A stretch of DNA of 64,000 nucleotides, from the NCBI GenBank assembly GCA_002345205.1, contig DDVI01000002.1, positions 11,746 through 75,745 on the forward strand, written 5' to 3'. Positions 37,461 to 44,204 of this stretch are shown one piece after another; positions within the stretch are counted from its first letter, which is position 1; each line of letters begins with the position of its first letter. The notes beneath the pieces were generated by a model. It did not search any database. It was given only the letters and a program-made list of their open reading frames with translations, and was not told where the DNA came from. This stretch comes from Bdellovibrionaceae bacterium UBA2316 (GTDB lineage Bacteria > Bdellovibrionota > Bdellovibrionia > Bdellovibrionales > Bdellovibrionaceae). The position numbers and the translations under genes are program-made.

Positions 37461-37485
37461 AAAAACCACCCATGAGGTGGTTTTT
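37461..37485 (+). terminator. strong intrinsic terminator after the PhoD-like gene
   Basis: Perfect 10-base arms AAAAACCACC (37461-37470) and GGTGGTTTTT (37476-37485) around a 5-base loop, with the T-run built in; it would work in both directions. It separates the core genome from the island that starts a few bases later. Confidence 0.9.
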
Positions 37486-37492
37486 AAAAAAT

Positions 37493-37501
37493 TGGCTCAG
37501 G
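37493..37501. repeat. 9-base match to the tRNA-Asn 3' end, possible left attachment remnant
   Basis: TGGCTCAGG is identical to 52883-52891 (encoded CCA, discriminator base and start of the acceptor stem of tRNA-Asn, read on the other strand) and in direct orientation. A 9-mer can recur by chance, but this one sits exactly between the last core gene's terminator and the first island gene. Confidence 0.4.
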
Positions 37502-37628
37502 TCATCCGACACTGGATTCGCCAATCGCCCCCAGCACCGCCCTGAGCTTAACTACTGATAAGCTCACATTTTTTCGCCATTTCGACAAGGACTATCTACA
37601 TGAGCAGTATGTCGTTCTAGGCCGCTCT

Positions 37629-37961
37629 ATGAACCAAATAGCCCTCGAAAGGGGCTGTGCTAGGTCAACAGTGGGGGCAGCTTTGAAAGAGCTGGGATTT
37701 GCGATCAGGGCCCGATCCGATCTTCAATGCAGCAAGGGCCAAGTTCCTTTTGGATTCCGGATCGTTAAAGGCAACTTAGTGGCGCACGGTGGCGAAACCG
37801 CAGTCTTGAACCGGATGGCCGAACTTAAAAAGACCGGGGCAAGCTATGGTGAGATCGCTGACTGGCTTAATAGACAAAAGATTCCAACCAAAAATAAAGC
37901 CAAAAAATGGGATCGACCAACAATTTATAAAATTCTGAAAGCATGTCATCACTCGAAATAA
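37629..37961 (+). CDS. fragment of a site-specific serine recombinase (recombinase domain)
   Basis: 110 residues. KGQVPFGFRIVKGNLVAH and SYGEIADWLNRQKIPTKN match the 'recombinase' domain found after the resolvase catalytic domain. There is no catalytic domain. Coding-like sequence (KDYLHEQYVVLGRSMNQIA, a helix-turn-helix) extends upstream of the ATG; the frame is open from 37488, but has no good start codon. It is either a truncated remnant or a small excisionase-like DNA-binding protein at the left edge of the island. Convergent with and overlapping the 37949 gene by 13 bases. Confidence 0.6.
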   Translation: MNQIALERGCARSTVGAALKELGFAIRARSDLQCSKGQVPFGFRIVKGNLVAHGGETAVLNRMAELKKTGASYGEIADWLNRQKIPTKNKAKKWDRPTIYKILKACHHSK

Positions 37962-38356
37962 AGTGAGACGCGCTCGCCTCCATTGATCCGGTAATGTCCT
38001 TCGCTCGTAGCTTTATCTGTTTTGTACGACAATTTTTTCAAAAAACCCAAAGTGCGTAAATGGTCTCGCACCCTCATCACATCCTGCCGATCAGTTGAGT
38101 CATAAGTATATATGCATACAACTTTGATCCAATTGTTTTTGGAAAGTCTGTTTGGTTTTGCCGTAGCCGCTTTTGCTGCGATACCCAGTTTGCCTAATTC
38201 TGTATCTCGAGCGATAAGTGCCCATTTTTCATCAAGTCGATTTAACGGAACAAAGATAAGCCACTTCCCGGATCTCTCCGTCCAATCATTTGGTGGTTTT
38301 GGGTGAGCCGCGTGGACCCAGTAATCACTTTTTATTCGCGATGGTGCCAAGGTCAT
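37949..38356 (-). CDS. DUF1917 (Bles03)-like protein downstream of the primase-helicase
   Basis: 135 residues. KSDYWVHA, GKWLIFVPLNRLDEKW, IAAKAATAKPN, VVCIYTYDSTDRQDVMRVRD and YKTDKATSEGHYRI form the pattern of the DUF1917/Bles03 family, whose fold resembles nucleotide-binding eIF4E-like proteins. It overlaps the helicase stop by 4 bases, so it is co-translated with it. Function unknown; the coupling suggests a subunit or regulator of the primase-helicase. Confidence 0.65.
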   Translation of the reverse strand: MTLAPSRIKSDYWVHAAHPKPPNDWTERSGKWLIFVPLNRLDEKWALIARDTELGKLGIAAKAATAKPNRLSKNNWIKVVCIYTYDSTDRQDVMRVRDHLRTLGFLKKLSYKTDKATSEGHYRINGGERVSLYFE

Positions 38357-39444
38357 GGGTTCACCAATGATGGCCTTGGCCGGCTATACAAAGCAAGTGG
38401 TCCAAGGAGTCGGTCATCTTCATGTATTCGATAACCCATCTTGCGATAAGTTGAAACTCGGCTTCGATACATCTTGAGAAACATCGCGCTGTATGAATCA
38501 ACAAAATCAATGATCTGGGCAGATTTTTTATCTTCAGATTCTCGGTGAATCCTTCCGGCATACTGTATCAGTCGCCCCTCAAAAGAAAGTGGAGTGGAAA
38601 ATATGAGCGTATCAAGTTCTGGCAAATCAAATCCTTCACCGATCAGTGAAGCGGTTGCCATCAGCAACACTTTCTTTTTTTCAGCTCGCAACTCAGCTAC
38701 CTTTAAGAGTGATTCACGACGTTGCTTGTTGGTTAGGGTGCCGTCGAGGACCACAATCTCAACATCAGTGCTTACCTCTTTTATCAACTTCTCTAGGATC
38801 TCAAGATGATCTTTGCGATCCGAGACTAAAAGAGGGAATCGATTCTGCTCAAGAGCTTCTGCAACTTTAGTTTTGATCAAATGATTACGTGTTTCACTCT
38901 GCACAAGATGATGAATCAATACATGATATGGCGGTTGTCGCCCTAATTCATCTGGGAATACGAGGGAGGTTTCAAAAATCGAGACTTCTTTTGACAGCTC
39001 AGAGACCTCTGAGGGTAAAATTTCATGACGAATTGGTCCGCACTGAAAAAACATGATCTTTTCAAGGCCGTCTTTTCGATAAGGTGTTGCTGACAGACCC
39101 ACCACATACCTTGCTGGAAGCTGCTTTAGGATAGCTTCAAACGAAGTGGCAGGAATGTGATGGCACTCATCAATGATGATTTGAGAATACTTCTCAGCAA
39201 TCTCAGATAGGTCATCCAAACGACTGATGGACTGAAGCATTCCAACATCTACCTTGCCGGTCATCGTCTTCTTTGATCCGCTCAAGGTGCCAATCTCTTT
39301 AGGTGGTATTTTAAGAAAACTTGAGATGCGCTCCTTCCACTGATCAAGCAAAGGCTGCCTATGAACTAAAATCAGTGTCGAGACTTTTCGATCAGCAATC
39401 AACTTACAAGCCATCACTGTTTTGCCAGCACCGGGAGGAGCCAT
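38353..39444 (-). CDS. superfamily-2 helicase half of a TOTE-type primase-helicase (5' part in a shifted frame)
   Basis: 363 residues from the first ATG, but similarity to SF2 helicases starts earlier: the frame is open from 39618 and encodes GVLDKATKILQEAG and a Q-motif-like GTLTSIQEKAV with no start codon. Motifs: APPGAGKT (I), LILVHRQPLLDQW (Ia), IIIDECHHIPA (II), GLSATPYRKDGL (III), QYAGRIHR (VI). The preceding gene ends at 39603 in the frame one base over. A single extra G in the GGGG run at 39611-39614 would join the two into one protein of about 800 residues, the normal architecture. It is therefore likely one frameshifted gene. Acts on nucleic acid, probably in defence. Confidence 0.8.
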   Translation of the reverse strand: MAPPGAGKTVMACKLIADRKVSTLILVHRQPLLDQWKERISSFLKIPPKEIGTLSGSKKTMTGKVDVGMLQSISRLDDLSEIAEKYSQIIIDECHHIPATSFEAILKQLPARYVVGLSATPYRKDGLEKIMFFQCGPIRHEILPSEVSELSKEVSIFETSLVFPDELGRQPPYHVLIHHLVQSETRNHLIKTKVAEALEQNRFPLLVSDRKDHLEILEKLIKEVSTDVEIVVLDGTLTNKQRRESLLKVAELRAEKKKVLLMATASLIGEGFDLPELDTLIFSTPLSFEGRLIQYAGRIHRESEDKKSAQIIDFVDSYSAMFLKMYRSRVSTYRKMGYRIHEDDRLLGPLALYSRPRPSLVNP

Positions 39445-39602
39445 CAGAATACCAAGATCGGACTCTTTAACTCGTTTAACGGCCTTTTCTTGTATAGAAG
39501 TCAGCGTACCTTCAAAATCGACTTTGATCTTCCTCTTGGCTATACGTTCATCTCTGATAACAACGCTCGCGCCCGCTTCTTGAAGAATTTTTGTAGCTTT
39601 AT

Positions 39603-40796
39603 CTAAGACTCCCCTTGGTCAGGCCTCATTTCGCCGGAGAAGATAAATCTAGGGTTTGGATATGTTTGCATCCTCATCCGCTGGAGCTTGTAAAACTCTG
39701 GATTCGCAAAACTCGATGTCTTTTTAAGCCGAGCAATCACCTTGGTTGGTAGGCCCTCGATGGGAATTGAGAGCATAGCGCCAAAAGTAACTTCAACATC
39801 TTTATCCTCCAGAGGGTTATCGTGCTCTTGAACGACTGAGGTCTTATCAAGAATTTCGTTGTCGGTGAGCCAAGCGACATCTTCAAAGGCATCTGGTCGT
39901 TTGACACCACTCTTTGGCAAATACTCTTTTAGTAACAGATCAACTTCGTATTTATAAATTCGACGAACAGAAGACAAGAATACCCATTGATCTGCAATAA
40001 CATTGAAAGATTCATCGACAAAACAACTGTTGCCAGCCTCTCGTGGAGTCTTTTGCAGCGGCAAGGCAATTAAATTGCCGAAACCTCCTCTGGGCAAAAA
40101 ATCCTGAGTGGGAAAGAAGCGATCATAAGATTCAAGGCTCAGTCGGATGTTTCTCTCTGAGCACTTTGCAATGATCAGAGTTCCTAGAGACCTCGCCAAT
40201 CGAGCCGGCACTGGTTCTGCAAAAAAGATCCAAGCATGACCACCTTTACCAGACCGAGATCTCTCCATGGCGACGTCTATTCCCAACGATTTGGCCGTTT
40301 CACAGTAAGCCAATAGATCCGCCTGCCAAGATGATTCATCAAAATCGCAAGCCAAGAATTTACAAGTATCGTCAGATCGGATCGCATAGGTGCCGATTGT
40401 TGTTGATCCCCGAAGATGATTCCCTACTGCAGATGCGTTCAGGGGCGAAAATTTCTGGTGGCTACAGTCGGTACACTTAATGGCAGGCTTTTGACAGATT
40501 GGTTTTGACCATTCATTTTCACATACCGGCGAGTATCCGCTCCTGTTGGTTTTGTTGTTCTCCCACCGCTTGGGGTAAATGTCTTCTCGTCCACGGAATA
40601 AAGTCAAAAACAGTTCAGCTTTCTCGTCGTTAGATTCAGGAGACTTCATCAGGGCTGGGCGACCCAATAGCATTGCTGGCATTTGCAGGTCTCTTTGTGC
40701 TCGCAATTCTTTGAGCTCTTTCAACAGAGCAGTTCGATCCTTTTCAATAGCTGTAAGTCGATCTTCAATCGTACGAATTTGATCATCTATGCCCAT
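39603..40796 (-). CDS. TOTE conflict-system-type archaeo-eukaryotic primase half
   Basis: 397 residues. A coiled coil at 1-40, a four-cysteine zinc site at 92-111 (VCENEW, ICQKPAIKCTDCSHQ), and an archaeo-eukaryotic primase domain: FLACDFDESSW (metal aspartates D151, D153), SRSGKGGHAWIFF (H187) and LPRGGFGNLIALPLQ. Such primase domains, named TOTE conflict-system AEP in domain databases, are normally fused to the SF2 helicase that lies directly downstream here in a shifted frame. It overlaps the XRE gene by 14 bases. Predicted role: nucleotide or primer synthesis coupled to helicase action against foreign DNA (inference). Confidence 0.82.
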   Translation of the reverse strand: MGIDDQIRTIEDRLTAIEKDRTALLKELKELRAQRDLQMPAMLLGRPALMKSPESNDEKAELFLTLFRGREDIYPKRWENNKTNRSGYSPVCENEWSKPICQKPAIKCTDCSHQKFSPLNASAVGNHLRGSTTIGTYAIRSDDTCKFLACDFDESSWQADLLAYCETAKSLGIDVAMERSRSGKGGHAWIFFAEPVPARLARSLGTLIIAKCSERNIRLSLESYDRFFPTQDFLPRGGFGNLIALPLQKTPREAGNSCFVDESFNVIADQWVFLSSVRRIYKYEVDLLLKEYLPKSGVKRPDAFEDVAWLTDNEILDKTSVVQEHDNPLEDKDVEVTFGAMLSIPIEGLPTKVIARLKKTSSFANPEFYKLQRMRMQTYPNPRFIFSGEMRPDQGES

Positions 40797-41112
40797 TGAG
40801 CCCTGCTTTAATTGTAACTTTCAGTTTCAGGGCTGAGTGAATCTCTATTAGCTTATCAATACTCATGTGACCGATTTGACCCGTGAAGATTTTCGATACT
40901 CGGTCTTGAGAAAGACCGGGCACCATTGAGGCCAATTGGCGTTGGCTGATCTTCTTTTTCTGGCAATGTTCTTTTATGGCCGCAATCAAGTCAGATTTAA
41001 CCTTGATTACCTGATAGTCTGCTCCCCATGAGTCCGCAATCTGTGCCAGTTCTTTTTCATGTTTGCTCAGCACTTGTCCGCCTTTCGGAAATGACTGTAA
41101 ATATACCGTCAT
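40783..41112 (-). CDS. XRE-family helix-turn-helix regulator
   Basis: 109 residues from ATG 41112; the frame is open further upstream but would run into the darT gene on the other strand. IKEHCQKKKISQRQLASMVP and LSQDRVSKIFTGQIGHMSI form the HTH. It begins the operon XRE, primase, helicase, DUF1917-like, and is divergent from darT across about 80 bases, so it may control both. Resembles antitoxin-type XRE proteins in size. Confidence 0.8.
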   Translation of the reverse strand: MTVYLQSFPKGGQVLSKHEKELAQIADSWGADYQVIKVKSDLIAAIKEHCQKKKISQRQLASMVPGLSQDRVSKIFTGQIGHMSIDKLIEIHSALKLKVTIKAGLNGHR

Positions 41113-41193
41113 CAACTTGTGGTCAAACTCATTTAGTCGATGCACCGAATACCCATTCGTGGTAAGAGGTGTATCTAATTTGAACGGAGTTTT

Positions 41194-41850
41194 GTGATCA
41201 AATCGCTTAGTCAAACAATCAATGAAAAGTATCAAGTATGGGCTGCTTATCACATGACCCACATTGATAACTTGCGTTCGATTCTTCAGTCTGGAGAACT
41301 CCGTTCTTACAATTTGATGAGGGGCCAAGGTTATCACAATCTTGCAAATGAAGATGTTCAGGCGGGTCGCGCAGCCATTACCGTGGCCGCAACCCAAAAG
41401 CCGCTACACGACTATGTCCCTCTGTATTTGGGCTTCAAAACTCCAATGGTTGCCATCAATCAAACACAAAATGAGGATTTACTTTTTCTTAGATTCTCGT
41501 TGGATATTTTGGGAACACAAGGCTCCGTAGTGTGTGACGGCAACGCAAGGTCCAATTCTTCAAAATTTTATTTGTTTACAGGCCCGGATGTCTTTTCTTG
41601 CATTGATGTCGGCGCGATTCGAACCGTCAAATATGCAGGCAACCCCGAGCTTAAAAGAAAAAAACAGGCTGAAATTTTGATCCCTGATCGACTTAAAGTG
41701 GCTCAAATGCTTGATATGATTTGTTATAGCGAAAGTGCCAAAACTCGCGCCTTGTCAATTTTACGCGAATTTGATATAAAAAAGCCCGTTAAGGTCAATC
41801 AAGGCTGGTACTTTGTTAACTCTTCTCAATCTGGCCCCAAAGAAGGATAA
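41194..41850 (+). CDS. darT: DarT-like DNA ADP-ribosyltransferase toxin
   Basis: 218 residues with a GTG start; GGAG lies four bases before it. DarT (DUF4433) motifs: AYHMTHIDNLRSILQSG (NAD-binding histidine), DYVPLYLGFKTPM (tyrosine), CDGNARSNSSKFY, and the catalytic glutamate region KRKKQAEILIPDRL. DarT adds ADP-ribose to thymidine in single-stranded DNA and blocks replication; it acts as a phage-abortive toxin. Followed after 2 bases by its macrodomain partner. Confidence 0.87.
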   Translation: MIKSLSQTINEKYQVWAAYHMTHIDNLRSILQSGELRSYNLMRGQGYHNLANEDVQAGRAAITVAATQKPLHDYVPLYLGFKTPMVAINQTQNEDLLFLRFSLDILGTQGSVVCDGNARSNSSKFYLFTGPDVFSCIDVGAIRTVKYAGNPELKRKKQAEILIPDRLKVAQMLDMICYSESAKTRALSILREFDIKKPVKVNQGWYFVNSSQSGPKEG

Positions 41851-41852
41851 AA

Positions 41853-42383
41853 GTGGTTACTTTCGTTAAAGGCGACATATTCAAATCTCCAGCGCAGGTT
41901 CTTACGAACACTGTTAATTGCGTTGGCGTGATGGGTAAAGGTGTCGCCCTGGAGTTTAAGAACCGCTATCCAAAAATGTTTGGTGACTACAAGTCGAAAT
42001 GTGATCTGGGCGAAGTAAAGCCTGGTCAGCCCTACCTGTGGGAAGACGATTCAGCTCAAGTGCTCAACTTCCCCACAAAGCGACATTGGAGAGATGGCTC
42101 CCTACTTCAGGATATTGAGGACGGACTTAAACACCTTGCCAGCTCTTATGAGAAACTAGGTATTCAATCTATTGCCATGCCTGCACTTGGGTGTGGACTT
42201 GGTGGATTAAAATGGTCAGAAGTTCAGCCTTTGATTGTGAAGTATCTTGGTAACATACCCGATCTTGATGTCTATGTTTATGAACCTCAAAGCGTTGCCT
42301 CCATCAAAAATGATATGACAGGAAGCTCAACGTCTCCTGAGGCCGGTGACGAGAAGATCTCTGCGCGGCAGCCCGAGGCATGA
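41853..42383 (+). CDS. darG: DarG-like macrodomain antitoxin, macrodomain only
   Basis: 176 residues, GTG start with AGAAGGA upstream. The macrodomain is complete: FVKGDIFKSPAQVLTNTVNC, VGVMGKGVALEFKNRYP, IAMPALGCGLGGLKWSEV. Classical DarG has about 350 residues with a second, C-terminal domain that binds and inhibits DarT; here only a 20-residue tail follows the macrodomain. It should remove ADP-ribose from DNA, but direct inhibition of DarT is doubtful. Confidence 0.88.
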   Translation: MVTFVKGDIFKSPAQVLTNTVNCVGVMGKGVALEFKNRYPKMFGDYKSKCDLGEVKPGQPYLWEDDSAQVLNFPTKRHWRDGSLLQDIEDGLKHLASSYEKLGIQSIAMPALGCGLGGLKWSEVQPLIVKYLGNIPDLDVYVYEPQSVASIKNDMTGSSTSPEAGDEKISARQPEA

Positions 42384-42510
42384 TTTAAGTATTTAGCCCT
42401 CAAACGACCGCCTAGGCTCGTGACACTGGACCACATACAGTTTGCATACAATTTGTATTTGTTTGATATGCAGGTCGCATTTATCATTTTACCTTAGACA
42501 CAAATCAAGG

Positions 42511-42711
42511 ATGAAAAAGACCCCCTACAAGAGCCTCGACCAGTTGGTCGGTGGGCCTGATGAACGCGTTCCTCTTTCAACAAGAGTTAAAAAAGATACG
42601 AAGACCTTTCTTAACCGTGAGGCCAAAGTTCGTAACCTGACTGTCTCTACTCTTTCGGCGGCCATCCTTGATGATTACTGCAAAACATTCCAGAAAGATA
42701 AGAAGGGGTAG
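42511..42711 (+). CDS. small ribbon-helix-helix-like protein
   Basis: 66 residues from ATG 42511; a TTG at 42442 would add 23 residues. PLSTRVKKDTKTFLNREAKVRNLTVSTLSAAILDDY, seen as strand, helix and helix, fits an Arc/CopG-type DNA-binding fold. The next gene starts 3 bases after its stop, so it is probably the regulator of the truncated restriction-helicase gene. Confidence 0.6.
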   Translation: MKKTPYKSLDQLVGGPDERVPLSTRVKKDTKTFLNREAKVRNLTVSTLSAAILDDYCKTFQKDKKG

Positions 42712-42714
42712 ATC

Positions 42715-43020
42715 ATGGCATCAAAGAAAATCACATCCATCCACGACCTACTCGAACAATATAACGAACGCATTGTGAACCAAAGGGACAAGGGCACGAG
42801 CTTTGAGCGGCTGATGAAAAGCTACCTTGAGTTGGACCCGCTTTATCAAGATCAGTTCAAGACGGTTTATCTTTGGAGTGAGTGGCCGCATAAGACCACG
42901 GGCCAAGATTACGGCATTGATTTGGTGGCCAGATCACACCTCACCTCACCGAAGAATCGTATAAAGCCCTTACCGATTACTTGCACAAATTCTACGGTCA
43001 GTTCAGCTTGGAGGTGCTGA
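42715..43020 (+). pseudogene. N-terminal remnant of a large restriction endonuclease-helicase
   Basis: 101 residues. FERLMKSYLELDPLYQ, VYLWSEWPH and TGQDYGIDLVAR are the start of the Mrr-like nuclease domain found at the N-terminus of large (about 1500-residue) DEAD/DEAH restriction-helicases. Similarity stops at about residue 73 (base 42932), after which the frame is out of register and ends. The rest of the protein is missing, presumably by deletion. Confidence 0.65.
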
Positions 43021-43688
43021 AAGTTCCTTACAGCATTGAAGACGAAGAGCCACTATCCACGGATGATCTCATTCGCATCGTTCGGCGAGTTCAAAAAATT
43101 ACAAAAACCGGCGGAACACTTCACGGGCTTATTCGAAACGAGTTCGTACGCTTAAAAAAGCAAAGAAATTCCCGGCCAGCAGAGCCTCGGTTTTTGCTAA
43201 ACAAAGCCTCCAGAACATCTTACGAAGGACAAATCGAGAAGGAAGTTTACAATGGAGAGTTTGCAAGTTGCTTTGGTCCTATTCCTTACCAAATCAAAGC
43301 TCCAAGAAAAAGCGATAAGGGATACCTTTATGCAAGAAGAGCTTTTCGGCATTTAATCAAGGTCAATTCGATTGATCAGTATGTGATTGATTCCTTAGAT
43401 CCCAATAACAGATTGCCACTTATGGGGCCGCATCTTTTCAAGTACGCCATTGTTAAAGAGTTTTTCTTTGATGACGAGACAAGTCTTACGCGTCGAGCGG
43501 CCGACTTCTATTTCAACGAGATTGGCAGTCCTCAGTACCGTCCCTTTTCTTGCGAAACAACTCCCAACATGTTTGATCCCAAAATAGAAGGATGGCCGTC
43601 TTTAGGAATTACTAGAGGCGGAGGCCGCAAGTACGAGTTGCTCGCAGAACTGGCTTCTGATCAACAGAGCACCACATTTATTCAATAA
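42981..43688 (+). CDS. unrecognised protein, probably 5'-truncated
   Basis: 235 residues from a TTG at 42981; the frame is open upstream to 42921 and reads GGQITPHLTEESYKALTDY, which looks coding, so the true N-terminus was probably lost at the deletion junction near 42930. The protein is basic with aromatic residues (YLYARRAFRHLIKV). No family recognised. It overlaps the restriction remnant by 40 bases in another frame. Confidence 0.5.
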   Translation: MHKFYGQFSLEVLKVPYSIEDEEPLSTDDLIRIVRRVQKITKTGGTLHGLIRNEFVRLKKQRNSRPAEPRFLLNKASRTSYEGQIEKEVYNGEFASCFGPIPYQIKAPRKSDKGYLYARRAFRHLIKVNSIDQYVIDSLDPNNRLPLMGPHLFKYAIVKEFFFDDETSLTRRAADFYFNEIGSPQYRPFSCETTPNMFDPKIEGWPSLGITRGGGRKYELLAELASDQQSTTFIQ

Positions 43689-43707
43689 AGATTCGAGGTG
43701 GGTAAAC

Positions 43708-44202
43708 ATGGTGAATAGAATCAAGATTAAAACTGGAATGGGAATGTCACTGGCCTTCGTAACAATTGCCAGTCTGTCAAATATCCAAACCGAAAACCCT
43801 CACAAATTTCAAGCGGTTAACCGACCGTCGTGCCATAGTGAGCACCACGATGATAAGATCACCCGGATCTCAAAATCGGTTCGACAATGCAAAGGGTGCG
43901 GTCAAGTCAAAGACCAATCGGCCTTTGCAAGCAAGGGACGAGACCGGCCAAGTGCGTTTTGCAAAGAATGCGATAACCATCGGCGGCGATCAACTTACAG
44001 TCCCAAAGAGGGTGCCCCCGATTGGGATCAGGTAGCAATCGTATTCGAGCCAGCACCAGTTCCTGGGTTAGATACGGCAAAGCTAGTGATGGAGCTGCTC
44101 GACGAGTTTCACCTTCAAGGTCGAACTCAACAGCAAGAAAAGTCGATTGCCGATTCAATCATCGAAGGAGGCACTTCTCTTGATGATCTTATAAGGAGTT
44201 AA
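43708..44202 (+). CDS. small zinc-finger protein upstream of the recombinase
   Basis: 164 residues. GAGGTGGG lies before the ATG. QCKGCGQVKDQSAF and AFCKECDNHRRR form a CxxC...CxxC zinc knuckle of the sort seen in phage and HNH-associated proteins. No nuclease motif follows. The 2-base gap to the serine recombinase implies co-expression; it may be a recombination directionality factor, which is a guess from position. Confidence 0.6.
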   Translation: MVNRIKIKTGMGMSLAFVTIASLSNIQTENPHKFQAVNRPSCHSEHHDDKITRISKSVRQCKGCGQVKDQSAFASKGRDRPSAFCKECDNHRRRSTYSPKEGAPDWDQVAIVFEPAPVPGLDTAKLVMELLDEFHLQGRTQQQEKSIADSIIEGGTSLDDLIRS

Positions 44203-44204
44203 GT

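Noticed and set aside
39603..39618. Programmed -1 frameshift joining primase and helicase.
   Set aside because: The CAA-GGG-GAG context is not a slippery heptamer in the primase frame, because the glycine tRNA would have to re-pair on AGG. A simple one-base deletion explains it better.
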